The translations under genes and the position numbers were made by a program. A model generated the notes under the pieces. It saw only the letters and a list, made by a program, of their open reading frames with translations. It was not told the origin of the DNA and searched no databases. A stretch of 23,025 bases of DNA from an uncultured Prevotella sp. (lineage in GTDB: Bacteria > Bacteroidota > Bacteroidia > Bacteroidales > Bacteroidaceae): contig UQWP01000060.1 in NCBI GenBank assembly GCA_900544825.1, positions 1 to 23,025 of the forward strand, given 5' to 3'. Positions 15,370 through 22,996 of the stretch are shown piece after piece (position 1 is the first letter of the stretch; each line of letters opens with the position of its first letter).

Positions 15370-16431
15370 ATGAAGAAGAAAACGTATTTGTTGATAGCAC
15401 TCTCGATGGTGTCGATGGGAATGAATGCCCAGAATTCAGGAAACAGTTCTTTGGAGAAGGGCATTGAGGAATTCACCAAGACCATGGCCATTGGTGGAAC
15501 CATCCGCTCAAAGTATGAGTACCAGACCGAAGAGGGGGAGGGACGATTCGAGGTGCGTACAGCCCGTATCAATGTGGCAGGAAATGTAACACCTCTGGTA
15601 AGCTACAAGGCGGAAATCGACCTCTGCGATGAGGGTAAAATCAAGATGCTCGATGCCTATACACGCATCAAGCCTTGGAAGACCCTGCAGTTCACTATCG
15701 GTCAGGAGCGTGTGCCATTCACCATCGATGCTCACCGTTCTCCTCATCAGCAGTACTTCGCCAACCGTTCGTTCATCGCCAAGCAGGTGGGTAACGTGCG
15801 CGACGTGGGTGCTGAAATCGGATACACCTGGAATGTTGGTTTCCCTATCGTGGTGAATGCCGGTATCTTCAACGGTTCGGGCTTGACTAACCAGAAGGAT
15901 TACTGGACCAAGGGCGTTAACTATTCTGCCAAGGCTCAGTTCCTCTTCCCGAATGTGAATCTGGTATTGAGTACCCAGAAGATCAAGCCATCTGATGTCA
16001 CCGTCAATATGTATGATGCGGGTATCACCTTCCATAAGGGTGGTTTCGTAGCAGAGGCTGAGTATCTTTACAAGCATTACAGCAAGGATGCCTTCCACGA
16101 TGTGCATGCTTTCGATGGCTTCATCTGCTATGACATTCCGGTCATCAACCAGAAGAGCATCATCAGGAAGGTTTCGCCATTGGCAAGATATGATTTCATG
16201 AGCGACCACAGCGATGGTACCCGATATGGCGGTTCTGATACCGAGCTTGGTGCCTTGAAGATTAATGATTACAAGCGCCATCGTGTTACAGGCGGTATAA
16301 CCCTGAGCCTTGCCAAGCCATTCATCTCCGATATCCGTATCAACTACGAGAAGTATTTCTATCGCAAGGGTGGTGTGGCTAAGACTTCAGAAAAGGATAA
16401 GATTGTTGTTGAGTTCATGACTAAATTTTAG
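15370..16431 (+). CDS. Porin of the phosphate-selective OprP/OprO family
   Basis: A 353-residue outer-membrane protein. The signal peptide ends at MNA (residue 20). The body is an amphipathic beta-barrel with passages typical of the porin O/P family: RFEVRTARINVAGNVTP, YKAEIDLCDEGKIKMLDAY, LQFTIGQERVPF and DVGAEIGYTW. The chain ends in phenylalanine, the usual C-terminal barrel signal. Family members form anion or phosphate/polyphosphate channels, but selectivity cannot be read off here. It diverges from the ppk-ppx operon across the TTAC array, which supports a phosphate role. A strong bidirectional terminator follows. Confidence 0.85.
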   Translation: MKKKTYLLIALSMVSMGMNAQNSGNSSLEKGIEEFTKTMAIGGTIRSKYEYQTEEGEGRFEVRTARINVAGNVTPLVSYKAEIDLCDEGKIKMLDAYTRIKPWKTLQFTIGQERVPFTIDAHRSPHQQYFANRSFIAKQVGNVRDVGAEIGYTWNVGFPIVVNAGIFNGSGLTNQKDYWTKGVNYSAKAQFLFPNVNLVLSTQKIKPSDVTVNMYDAGITFHKGGFVAEAEYLYKHYSKDAFHDVHAFDGFICYDIPVINQKSIIRKVSPLARYDFMSDHSDGTRYGGSDTELGALKINDYKRHRVTGGITLSLAKPFISDIRINYEKYFYRKGGVAKTSEKDKIVVEFMTKF

Positions 16432-16467
16432 TCAGGGATAATTCTTGAATCTCTAACTCTTGGAAAA

Positions 16468-16508
16468 CCAAAAAGCCCGGCAGGATTCTGCGAATCTTGC
16501 CGGGCTTT
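16468..16508. terminator. Bidirectional intrinsic terminator between porin and hisB
   Basis: The stem AGCCCGGCA-G-GATTC pairs with GAATC-T-TGCCGGGCT (16474-16506) around a TGC loop, with one G-U. A-runs precede and a short T-run follows, so it can serve both convergent genes. The following bases repeat ATTCAACATT (about 16517-16541). Confidence 0.85.
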
Positions 16509-16542
16509 CAATTTAACATTCAACATTAAATATTCAACATTT

Positions 16543-17619
16543 TTACAGCATTCCCTTTGAGCTAGGAAGCTCGAAGTGGTAGATGTCTCTCTTTACTGCC
16601 ATTTTCAGCGAGCGGGCAAGCGCCTTGAAGATGCCTTCTATCTTGTGATGCTCGTTCTCGCCCTCAGCCTTAATGTTCAGGTTCATCTTTGCCGCATCAC
16701 TCAGACTCTTGAAGAAATGCTTGAACATCTCTGTAGGCATTTCTCCCACCTTCTCTCTATGGAACTCTGCATCCCAAATCAGCCATGGACGGCCACCGAA
16801 ATCCAATGCTACCTGACAGAGACAGTCGTCCATCGGCAAACTGTAACCATATCTTTCAATGCCACGCTTGTCGCCCAGCGCCTGCAGCAGGCATTCACCC
16901 AGGGCAATACCCGTATCCTCAATGGTGTGATGCTCATCCACATAGAGGTCGCCCTTGGTGTGGATGGTGAGGTCCATCATGCCATGCTTTCCTATCTGTT
17001 CCAGCATGTGGTCGAAGAAACCGAGACCTGTTGAAATGTCGCATTTGCCTGAGCCATCGAGATTTACCTTGATGTAGATATCCGTCTCCTTGGTGGTGCG
17101 CTTCACCTCGGCGATGCGGTCGCTGGCAAAGAGAATCTCGGCTATCTTATCCCAGTCCATGCCATCCTTTCCGAGAATCAGACTCTTGCAGCCCAGGTTT
17201 TCGGCAAGCTGGGCATCGGTTTCACGGTCGCCGATTACATAACTGTTTGCCAGGTCGTAGGCTGGGTTGTCGATGTATTCGGTCAGCATGCCTGTGCCCG
17301 GCTTTCTCATCGGTGAATTATCCTCCGGGAAGTGGCGGTCGATGTGCTGCTTGGCGAAGTGGATGCCCTCGCTCTCCAGGGTCTGGATGATGAAGTTGTG
17401 AACTGGCCAGAAAGTGTTCTCCGGGAAGGAGTCGGTGCCCAGTCCGTCCTGGTTGCTCACCATCACCAGCTCGTAGTCGGTGTGCTGGGCAATGAAGGCG
17501 AGGTTGCGGAATACGCCCTTGGTGAATACCAGCTTCTCGAAGCTGTCAATCTGTTCGTCCGCTGGTTCCTGAATCAGGGTTCCGTCGCGGTCGATGAAGA
17601 GTAATCTTGTCTGTTTCAT
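16543..17619 (-). CDS. hisB: Bifunctional histidinol-phosphatase / imidazoleglycerol-phosphate dehydratase
   Basis: A 358-residue fusion catalysing two steps of histidine synthesis. The N-terminal HAD phosphatase has DRDGT (10-14, nucleophile Asp10), Ser55 in VSNQDG, Lys106 in MRKP and GDRETD (130-135). The C-terminal dehydratase has FFDHMLEQIGKHG (201-213), DEHHTIEDTG (228-237) and the metal-binding ENEHHKIE (321-328). In E. coli HisB a zinc loop has three cysteines and one histidine between the Ser and Lys motifs. Here that loop reads IDRHFPEDNSPMRKP without cysteines. No other his gene is nearby. It is 31 bp after the membrane protein on the same strand. Confidence 0.95.
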   Translation of the reverse strand: MKQTRLLFIDRDGTLIQEPADEQIDSFEKLVFTKGVFRNLAFIAQHTDYELVMVSNQDGLGTDSFPENTFWPVHNFIIQTLESEGIHFAKQHIDRHFPEDNSPMRKPGTGMLTEYIDNPAYDLANSYVIGDRETDAQLAENLGCKSLILGKDGMDWDKIAEILFASDRIAEVKRTTKETDIYIKVNLDGSGKCDISTGLGFFDHMLEQIGKHGMMDLTIHTKGDLYVDEHHTIEDTGIALGECLLQALGDKRGIERYGYSLPMDDCLCQVALDFGGRPWLIWDAEFHREKVGEMPTEMFKHFFKSLSDAAKMNLNIKAEGENEHHKIEGIFKALARSLKMAVKRDIYHFELPSSKGML

Positions 17620-17650
17620 GTCTCTTTCTATCTCTTTTATGTTAATATGA

Positions 17651-18331
17651 TTAATACTTCTTGTTTTCTTCTACAGCCATCTGCAGCTGACTCTCCTTCA
17701 GTCTTTTCTTTTCCTCATCCTGCACCTTGTAGGATGCATACTGGTAAGCCAGCGCGATGCCGAGCCAGGTGAGGGCATAGATGATGAGCAGGCTGGTGAG
17801 GGTGAAGACGAGGAAGAGGAGTGGGGTGAAATAGCCCGGTACGCCAAGCGGATCGCCCTGGAGTGCACCCAACTGTGAGTAGAGCTGGGCGATGATGAGG
17901 ATGATGGTAGGCACGGCTGCGATAAAGGTGGCGGTGCCTACGATCATCATGCCCAGGAAGCAGGTCATGAAGAAGCCTCCGAAGTGGCGGAGGATGCGGA
18001 CCAGCGATCTGCCTGGCTTACGCTTTTCGCCCTGAGGACAGAGCTGCCTGTGGGGCAGGAGATGCCAGAATGATACTGCCGCCATCACGAGGGTGGCTGC
18101 GTAGATGATGGTTTGCAGGATGAATGAAGCCATCGGATTCGCTTCTCCCCAATCGTGAAGCGACTTGTTGGGGAGGAGAAAGTAAAGTACGATAGCCAGC
18201 AATACTGCGAAAGGCACGTGGGTAACCCATGTCTGCTTGACGAGCGAACGGATATCGCCCGTTACGGTATTGTAGGATGCTTTCATGCAGGCAGTTATGC
18301 TGCGTTGCTTAAATAATTCATTTACTTCCAT
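17651..18331 (-). CDS. Four-helix inner-membrane protein, unknown function
   Basis: A 226-residue protein from the ATG at 18331; the frame runs to 18373 but those codons lie in a simple-repeat spacer. Hydrophobic segments are at about residues 37-55, 70-92, 122-150 and 169-198. The N-terminus (MEVNELFKQRSITACMKASY) and the lysine-rich C-terminus (DEEKKRLKES...) are charged and probably cytoplasmic. I recognise no family. It lies between the methyltransferase gene and hisB on the same strand, with no promoter of its own visible, so it may be read through from 19250. Confidence 0.7.
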   Translation of the reverse strand: MEVNELFKQRSITACMKASYNTVTGDIRSLVKQTWVTHVPFAVLLAIVLYFLLPNKSLHDWGEANPMASFILQTIIYAATLVMAAVSFWHLLPHRQLCPQGEKRKPGRSLVRILRHFGGFFMTCFLGMMIVGTATFIAAVPTIILIIAQLYSQLGALQGDPLGVPGYFTPLLFLVFTLTSLLIIYALTWLGIALAYQYASYKVQDEEKKRLKESQLQMAVEENKKY

Positions 18332-18372
18332 AGTTATATGATTTGATGCTGTTAAACTATTCCGAAAAATCA

Positions 18373-18417
18373 CTTTTGACCTTTTGACCTTTTGACCTTT
18401 TTGGTCTTTTTTGACCT
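18373..18417 (-). repeat. Tandem GTCAAAAG repeat and small inverted repeat in an intergenic gap
   Basis: Three direct copies of CTTTTGAC (plus strand, 18373-18396) are followed by CTTTTTGGTC and TTTTTTGACC. GGTC and GACC around the T-tracts form a short stem. It occupies the gap between two co-directional minus-strand genes. Confidence 0.75.
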
Positions 18418-19220
18418 TAAAAGTTTCTTCTGAATTCCGAGCAGGTGATGGCGGTAGCGATTGCTACGTTCAGACTGTCGGCGGTGGCTCTTCCTTCCGG
18501 GAAGTTCGGGATGAGCAGTCTGTGGTTCACCTTCTTGGCAAGGGCAGGCGAAATGCCTTTTCCTTCGTTTCCCATCACGATGAGTCCCCGGTTTTCCAGG
18601 GGCTGCTGATAGATGTTGTCGCCATCGAGCAGGGTGCCATATACGGGTACGTCTGCAGGCAGCGATTCTACCAGAGCCAGCAGATTGCCATATTCCACCT
18701 TCACTCTCGCAATGCTGCCCATCGTGGCCTGTACCACCTTCGGGTTATACACGTCGGCAGTATCCTGACTGCAGTAGATGTGGGTGATGCCAAACCAGTC
18801 GGCTATTCGGATGATGGTGCCCAGGTTGCCTGGGTCCTGTACGCCGTCGAGGGCGAGGCTCAGCTCCTGGGTATCGATTTTAGAAAAGCCGAAGTTCTTT
18901 TCCTCCGCCTCTTCCTGAGAGTTGTTGCAATCCTGCTGATTGCTGCCGGTATACTGTCTGAAAATAGCCAGTACCTGCTGCGGATGCTGCAGGAAACTCA
19001 CCTTCTTCAGCTCCTCCTCGGTCACCTCGATCACCTCTGTCTGAGCCGCGAAGTGCTTGCCGTGGAGCCACTCCTGGGTAGCCACAATGAGGTCGGCAGG
19101 TTGCAGGGCGAGCAGGTCATCTACTACCTTGAAACCTTCCGCCACGAACTTTCCTTCCTTGTTGCGGTTCTTCTTCAGTTCGAGCGAACGAATGTATTTT
19201 ATCTTATTCTTGCTAATCAT
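18417..19220 (-). CDS. TrmH/SpoU-family RNA 2'-O-methyltransferase
   Basis: A 267-residue protein. The N-terminal substrate-binding domain covers about residues 5-90. The SPOUT methyltransferase domain has motif 1 DGVQDPGNLGTIIRIADWFG, motif 2 IVMGNEGKGIS and motif 3 IPNFPEGRATADSLNVAIAT, which forms the SAM-binding knot. It methylates ribose in rRNA or tRNA; the exact site cannot be predicted, so no gene name is given. A hydrophilic linker (SNQQDCNNSQEEAEE) joins the two domains. It has its own promoter and may start an operon with the membrane protein and hisB. Confidence 0.9.
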   Translation of the reverse strand: MISKNKIKYIRSLELKKNRNKEGKFVAEGFKVVDDLLALQPADLIVATQEWLHGKHFAAQTEVIEVTEEELKKVSFLQHPQQVLAIFRQYTGSNQQDCNNSQEEAEEKNFGFSKIDTQELSLALDGVQDPGNLGTIIRIADWFGITHIYCSQDTADVYNPKVVQATMGSIARVKVEYGNLLALVESLPADVPVYGTLLDGDNIYQQPLENRGLIVMGNEGKGISPALAKKVNHRLLIPNFPEGRATADSLNVAIATAITCSEFRRNF

Positions 19221-19249
19221 TTGTTGTTGTTTCTAATCTTTAATGGATG

Positions 19250-19280
19250 CAAAGGTAGCATAAAAAGCAGACAATGCAAA
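19250..19280 (-). promoter_or_regulatory. Promoter of the methyltransferase gene
   Basis: On the minus strand TTTG (complement of 19277-19280), a 19-bp spacer and TACCTTTG (complement of 19250-19257). It lies 30 bp before the ATG and runs back-to-back with the tamL promoter. Confidence 0.75.
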
Positions 19281-19298
19281 ATAAAAAGTGCTAAATAT

Positions 19299-19329
19299 TT
19301 TGTATTTTCTTCTATTTGCACTATCTTTG
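19299..19329 (+). promoter_or_regulatory. Promoter of tamL
   Basis: TTTG at 19299-19302, a 19-bp spacer and TATCTTTG at 19322-19329. It puts the transcript start near 19336, after the in-frame ATG at 19288, so that ATG cannot be the start. Confidence 0.75.
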
Positions 19330-19350
19330 CAGCATAAAAGGATAAGATTC

Positions 19351-21591
19351 GTGAAAATACAGAAGATTTCAGTACTCGCCCTGCCACTGATCCTGGCTGG
19401 ATGTTCTGCCAGCAAGTATGTGCAGGAGGGGGAGTATATATTAAATAAGGTGGAAGTGAAGAGCGACTCTGCGGAATATGATGCAGGGGCGCTCAAGCAG
19501 TATGTGCGACAGAAAGAGAAGCCGAAGCTCTTTGCACTTTTTAAAAATCCGTTCAGCAAGAAGCCCGTCATCTACGATTCCATCCAGGCTCGACTCACTT
19601 GCCAGGACCTGCTCACGGCGATGCAGAACCAGGGATTCCTGCACGCTGGCGTATCCCTCTATACTACCATTCACGGAGAGGATTGGGCGAAGGGCGGTAA
19701 CAAGAATGAGATGGATGGCGAGAATGAGAATGCGGATGGAAAGAACGTGAATGCGAAGCGTAGGAAGCGGAAGAAAGCCCCGAAGTTGGATGCCACCTAT
19801 CTGTTGCATCCCGGTGAGCCGTTCCTCATCGGCAAGGTGGAGTATGACATAGAAGATAAGAACATACAGGATAGATTGCAGCTGGATAATCCTGATAACC
19901 AGATGCTGAAGCCGGGAATGCGTTTCACGGTAGAGGCGCTGGACAATGAGCGCAAGCGTATTTCCAGTCTCCTCATTGATGACGGATACTTCCGCTTCAA
20001 CAAGGATTTCATCCACTTTTCTGCCGATACCATCACGGGCAGGAAAGACATCGGCGTTACCCTGCATCTGATGAACTACAAGGCTAACAGTAATGCGCCG
20101 GAAACCCCGCACTCCCGATACGAAATCAGGAAGATCAACTATCTCAGCAACGACAGCGACCGCATCCATCTGCGCCATCAGGTGCTCCTGAATGCCACTG
20201 CCCTGAAGGAGGGAAGTCCCTACAGCGCCTCTGCCCTGCAACGTACGTATAATAATTTCGCACGCCTGCAGGCGGTGAAATATACCAATATCCGATTCGT
20301 GGAAGTTCCCGATAGCGGAAAGCTCGATTGCAATATCCAGATCAGCACCAACAAGCCTTCTACCATCTCCTTCCAGCCGGAAGGAACCAATACGGCTGGC
20401 GATCTGGGTGCTGCGGCTTCGCTCACCTATACCAACAGAAACCTCTTCCGGGGTAGCGAACAGCTGAGTATCGAGCTGCGTGGTGCCTACGAGGCTATCA
20501 CCGGACTGGAAGGCTATCAGGACCAGAACTATCAGGAGTATTCGATAGAGAGCAAGCTCGTGTTCCCACGCTTCGTAGCACCGCTGCTGTCTAAGAATTT
20601 CAGAAGAAGACAGACTGCCAATACGGAGTATTCCGTGGCATGGGATCTCCAGAACCGTCCGGAGTTCCATCGCCGCGTCTTCTCCATGGCATGGCGCTAC
20701 CGCTGGGCAGAACCCCGCCATCATCTCAACTGGCGATTCGACCTGCTCGACCTTAACTATGTGTATATGCCTTGGATTTCAGAGACTTTCAAGCGCGACT
20801 ATCTGGATGATGTAGATAACAGAAATGCCATCCTGCGCTATAACTACGAGGATATCTTCATCATGAAGATGGGATTCGGATTGACCTATAGCGATGGGGT
20901 AGATGCCTTCCGACTGAATGTGGAGTCATCGGGCAATCTGCTCAGCGCTTTCTCCAAGGCTCTGAATCTTAAGATAAATTCCCAGGGACAGCGTACCTTC
21001 ATCAATATCGCCTATGCCCAGTATGCCAAGGCAGATTTCGACTATACCCATCTGGTGCGCTTCGACGACCGCAACGTGCTGGCGCTGCATGCAGGCATCG
21101 GTGTGGCGTATCCTTACGGCAACAGCAAGGTGCTGCCTTTCGAGAAACGGTATTTCTCGGGTGGTGCCAACTCGGTGAGAGGCTGGGGTGTGAGAGAGCT
21201 GGGACCTGGCGGATACAAGGGTAATGACGGACGCATCGACTTCATCAACCAGACGGGTGATATGAAGCTCGACCTGAATGCCGAGTATCGCACTCCTTTG
21301 TTCTGGAAATTCGAAGGTGCCCTGTTTGTGGATGCAGGTAATATCTGGACGCTCAGAAAATATGATGAGCAGCCTAACGGACAGTTTAAGCTAGATAAGT
21401 TCTACAAGCAGATTGCTGCGGCGTATGGTATGGGTTTGAGGTTGAACTTCGATTATTTCATCCTCAGATTCGATATGGGTATGAAGGCTATCAATCCTGC
21501 CTACGAGAGTGGGGATGAGCATTGGGCAATCATTCACCCAAAGCTCAGTCGTGATTTTGCCTTTCACTTCGCGGTAGGTTTACCATTCTAA
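19351..21591 (+). CDS. tamL: TamL, lipidated TamA/BamA-superfamily outer-membrane protein
   Basis: A 746-residue protein from the GTG at 19351, chosen because it follows the promoter and gives a lipoprotein signal: VLALPLILAGC with Cys18 in a good lipobox. POTRA-like repeats occupy roughly residues 27-340, and the C-terminal BamA-type barrel reaches the terminal phenylalanine. The RFFSGG-type loop appears as KRYFSGGANSVRGWGVREL. Bacteroidota carry this lipidated TamA version, which works with TamB in envelope assembly; no tamB is in the window. The first POTRA has a charged insertion at residues 114-145, rich in Asn, Glu, Lys and Arg. Its 3' end overlaps the convergent lipoprotein gene by 47 bp. 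Confidence 0.88.
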   Translation: MKIQKISVLALPLILAGCSASKYVQEGEYILNKVEVKSDSAEYDAGALKQYVRQKEKPKLFALFKNPFSKKPVIYDSIQARLTCQDLLTAMQNQGFLHAGVSLYTTIHGEDWAKGGNKNEMDGENENADGKNVNAKRRKRKKAPKLDATYLLHPGEPFLIGKVEYDIEDKNIQDRLQLDNPDNQMLKPGMRFTVEALDNERKRISSLLIDDGYFRFNKDFIHFSADTITGRKDIGVTLHLMNYKANSNAPETPHSRYEIRKINYLSNDSDRIHLRHQVLLNATALKEGSPYSASALQRTYNNFARLQAVKYTNIRFVEVPDSGKLDCNIQISTNKPSTISFQPEGTNTAGDLGAAASLTYTNRNLFRGSEQLSIELRGAYEAITGLEGYQDQNYQEYSIESKLVFPRFVAPLLSKNFRRRQTANTEYSVAWDLQNRPEFHRRVFSMAWRYRWAEPRHHLNWRFDLLDLNYVYMPWISETFKRDYLDDVDNRNAILRYNYEDIFIMKMGFGLTYSDGVDAFRLNVESSGNLLSAFSKALNLKINSQGQRTFINIAYAQYAKADFDYTHLVRFDDRNVLALHAGIGVAYPYGNSKVLPFEKRYFSGGANSVRGWGVRELGPGGYKGNDGRIDFINQTGDMKLDLNAEYRTPLFWKFEGALFVDAGNIWTLRKYDEQPNGQFKLDKFYKQIAAAYGMGLRLNFDYFILRFDMGMKAINPAYESGDEHWAIIHPKLSRDFAFHFAVGLPF

Positions 21592-22024
21592 TCTTCCATA
21601 CCCCGTTCTCGATACTCATCGGCAGGTGGAAGTCGGCCTCTTCTACGAGGTGGGCTTCCTGCCCGATGGTGTCCATCTGCAGAAAATTATATACGGTGAT
21701 GCTGACGGTGGCGTTCGCTCCGTCGTCGCTGAAGTCGATGTCGTTGATCTCTATCGTGGCATCCTCTTCCTTGGTGCGCAGTAGATCCACATCCGCCTGG
21801 TGCACGTTGCTGGCAGCATAGCGGAGCCAGGGTTCCGAACTCTGGGTGCAGTACTTCTGAGTCTTGGGGAACTGCCAGTTGAAGTAGTAGGTGGCGAATG
21901 AATCAATGTCATTCTCCAGCTGATCTTCGTCTCCCTGATGGGATTGGCATCCCGTAAGGGTGTAAACGCTTGTCAGTATGGCTGCTACGGCGATAGCCAT
22001 ACTGGATATTGTTTTCTTAACCAT
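21545..22024 (-). CDS. Small lipoprotein, DUF4878-like
   Basis: A 159-residue protein. The N-terminus is basic and hydrophobic and ends in a lipobox TLTGC, with Cys26 as the lipidated residue. The following stretch (QSHQGDEDQLENDID) is acidic, as is common for surface-exported lipoproteins in this phylum. The mature part resembles NTF2-like DUF4878 folds: a helix with YYFNWQFPKTQKYCTQSSEP and then strands ending in NGVWKIRMVNLP. That assignment is by pattern only. Its last 47 bp overlap the end of tamL on the other strand, which is unusual but consistent with both reading frames being intact. Confidence 0.75.
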   Translation of the reverse strand: MVKKTISSMAIAVAAILTSVYTLTGCQSHQGDEDQLENDIDSFATYYFNWQFPKTQKYCTQSSEPWLRYAASNVHQADVDLLRTKEEDATIEINDIDFSDDGANATVSITVYNFLQMDTIGQEAHLVEEADFHLPMSIENGVWKIRMVNLPRSERQNHD

Positions 22025-22069
22025 GTTTCCTAATTCTTAAAAATTCTATTTATTTGCTTATTTTGGGCA

Positions 22070-22077
22070 CAAAGATA
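22070..22077 (-). promoter_or_regulatory. -7 element for the small lipoprotein gene
   Basis: The minus strand reads TATCTTTG, 45 bp upstream of the ATG at 22024. A -33 match is weak. It interleaves with the divergent promoter at 22087-22117. Confidence 0.55.
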
Positions 22078-22086
22078 GTAAAAAAC

Positions 22087-22117
22087 TTTGTAATAAGAAT
22101 CTTTTTTGCTAACTTTG
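22087..22117 (+). promoter_or_regulatory. Promoter of the metallo-hydrolase gene
   Basis: TTTG at 22087-22090, a 19-bp spacer and TAACTTTG at 22110-22117, 20 bp before the ATG at 22138. It excludes the in-frame ATG at 22054 as the start. Confidence 0.75.
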
Positions 22118-22137
22118 CAGGGAAAATAACAATTAAA

Positions 22138-22941
22138 ATGCTAAAATTTATATCCTTTGGCAGTGGAAGCAGTGGCAACAGCTACTATCTTTACACTGAA
22201 ACGGATTCGCTATTGATAGACGTAGGAGTAGGTATCAGAACCCTGAAGAAGCACTTCCATAACTATGGATTGCGCTTCGAGGATGTGCATCATATCCTCA
22301 TCACCCATGACCACGCCGACCATGTAAAGTCGGTGGGGAGCTTGAGTACTGACTATCATCTACCAGTATATGCAACCCGTAAAGTTCATGCAGGTATCGA
22401 GCGCAACTACTGCGTCCGAAAGAAAATCGTGCCCAATCATGCGCACATCATAGAGAAAGGTGTGCCGTTCCAGGTGGGCGAGTTCAGGGTTACTCCGTTT
22501 GGGGTGCCTCACGACAGTACGGATAATGTGGGCTATTTCGTGGAGCACGAGGGCGTTACTTTCTGTCTGGTTACGGATGTGGGACACATCACGGAGGAGA
22601 TTCAGGAGTTCATCGGCAAGGCGAACTATCTGGTGCTTGAATCGAACTATAGCGTGGAGATGCTTCAGGCAGGAAAATATCCGCAGTATCTGAAGGAGAG
22701 AATCCTGGGTCCGAACGGTCATCTCAGTAATGATGAGTGTGCCCATGCGCTTGCCGATTTCGCCACTCCGAGCCTCCGCCACGTATGGCTCTGCCATCTC
22801 AGCGAGGAGAATAATCATCCCGAACTGGCGAGAAAGACCGTGGAGCAGATTCTCAGAAGCAAGGGCATCGTTGCCGGAAAGGACTTCGAGCTGGAAGTGC
22901 TGAAGCGGAAGACGCCTAGTGAGATTTTTAAATTGGTGTAA
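22138..22941 (+). CDS. YycJ/WalJ-like metallo-beta-lactamase-fold hydrolase
   Basis: A 267-residue cytoplasmic protein. The N-terminus MLKFISFGSGSSGNSYYL is the hallmark of the YycJ/WalJ group. The metal-binding residues are in order: THDHADH (His57, His59, Asp61, His62), His125 in VPHDST, Asp147 in LVTDVGH, GHLS (195-198) and His220 in LCHLS. WalJ in Firmicutes has been linked to DNA processing and cell-wall signalling; the role in Bacteroidota is not established. Start chosen from the promoter at 22087-22117. A strong terminator lies two bases past its stop. Confidence 0.88.
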   Translation: MLKFISFGSGSSGNSYYLYTETDSLLIDVGVGIRTLKKHFHNYGLRFEDVHHILITHDHADHVKSVGSLSTDYHLPVYATRKVHAGIERNYCVRKKIVPNHAHIIEKGVPFQVGEFRVTPFGVPHDSTDNVGYFVEHEGVTFCLVTDVGHITEEIQEFIGKANYLVLESNYSVEMLQAGKYPQYLKERILGPNGHLSNDECAHALADFATPSLRHVWLCHLSEENNHPELARKTVEQILRSKGIVAGKDFELEVLKRKTPSEIFKLV

Positions 22942-22943
22942 AT

Positions 22944-22987
22944 AAAAGAGGGTGTGTCATAGATTTATGGCACACCCTCTTTTGTTT
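22944..22987 (+). terminator. Intrinsic terminator of the metallo-hydrolase gene
   Basis: AAAAGAGGGTGTG (22944-22956) pairs perfectly with 22971-22983, and CATA/TATG extends the stem inward past one T-G mismatch, leaving a 4-nt loop. The T-rich tail TTTTGTTTG follows. Confidence 0.9.
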
Positions 22988-22996
22988 GACTAGCAT

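Noticed and set aside
18411..19337. Plus-strand ORF (308 codons) opposite the TrmH-family gene
   Set aside because: The SPOUT motifs are on the minus strand; the plus ORF runs through the methyltransferase and tamL promoters.
19441..20724. Long minus-strand ORF (427 codons) opposite tamL
   Set aside because: Antisense shadow of a high-GC third-position gene; tamL has signal peptide, POTRA and barrel features.
22054..22137. Longer N-terminus for the metallo-hydrolase (ATG at 22054)
   Set aside because: It starts before the promoter at 22087-22117, and family members begin at MLKFISFGSGSSGN.
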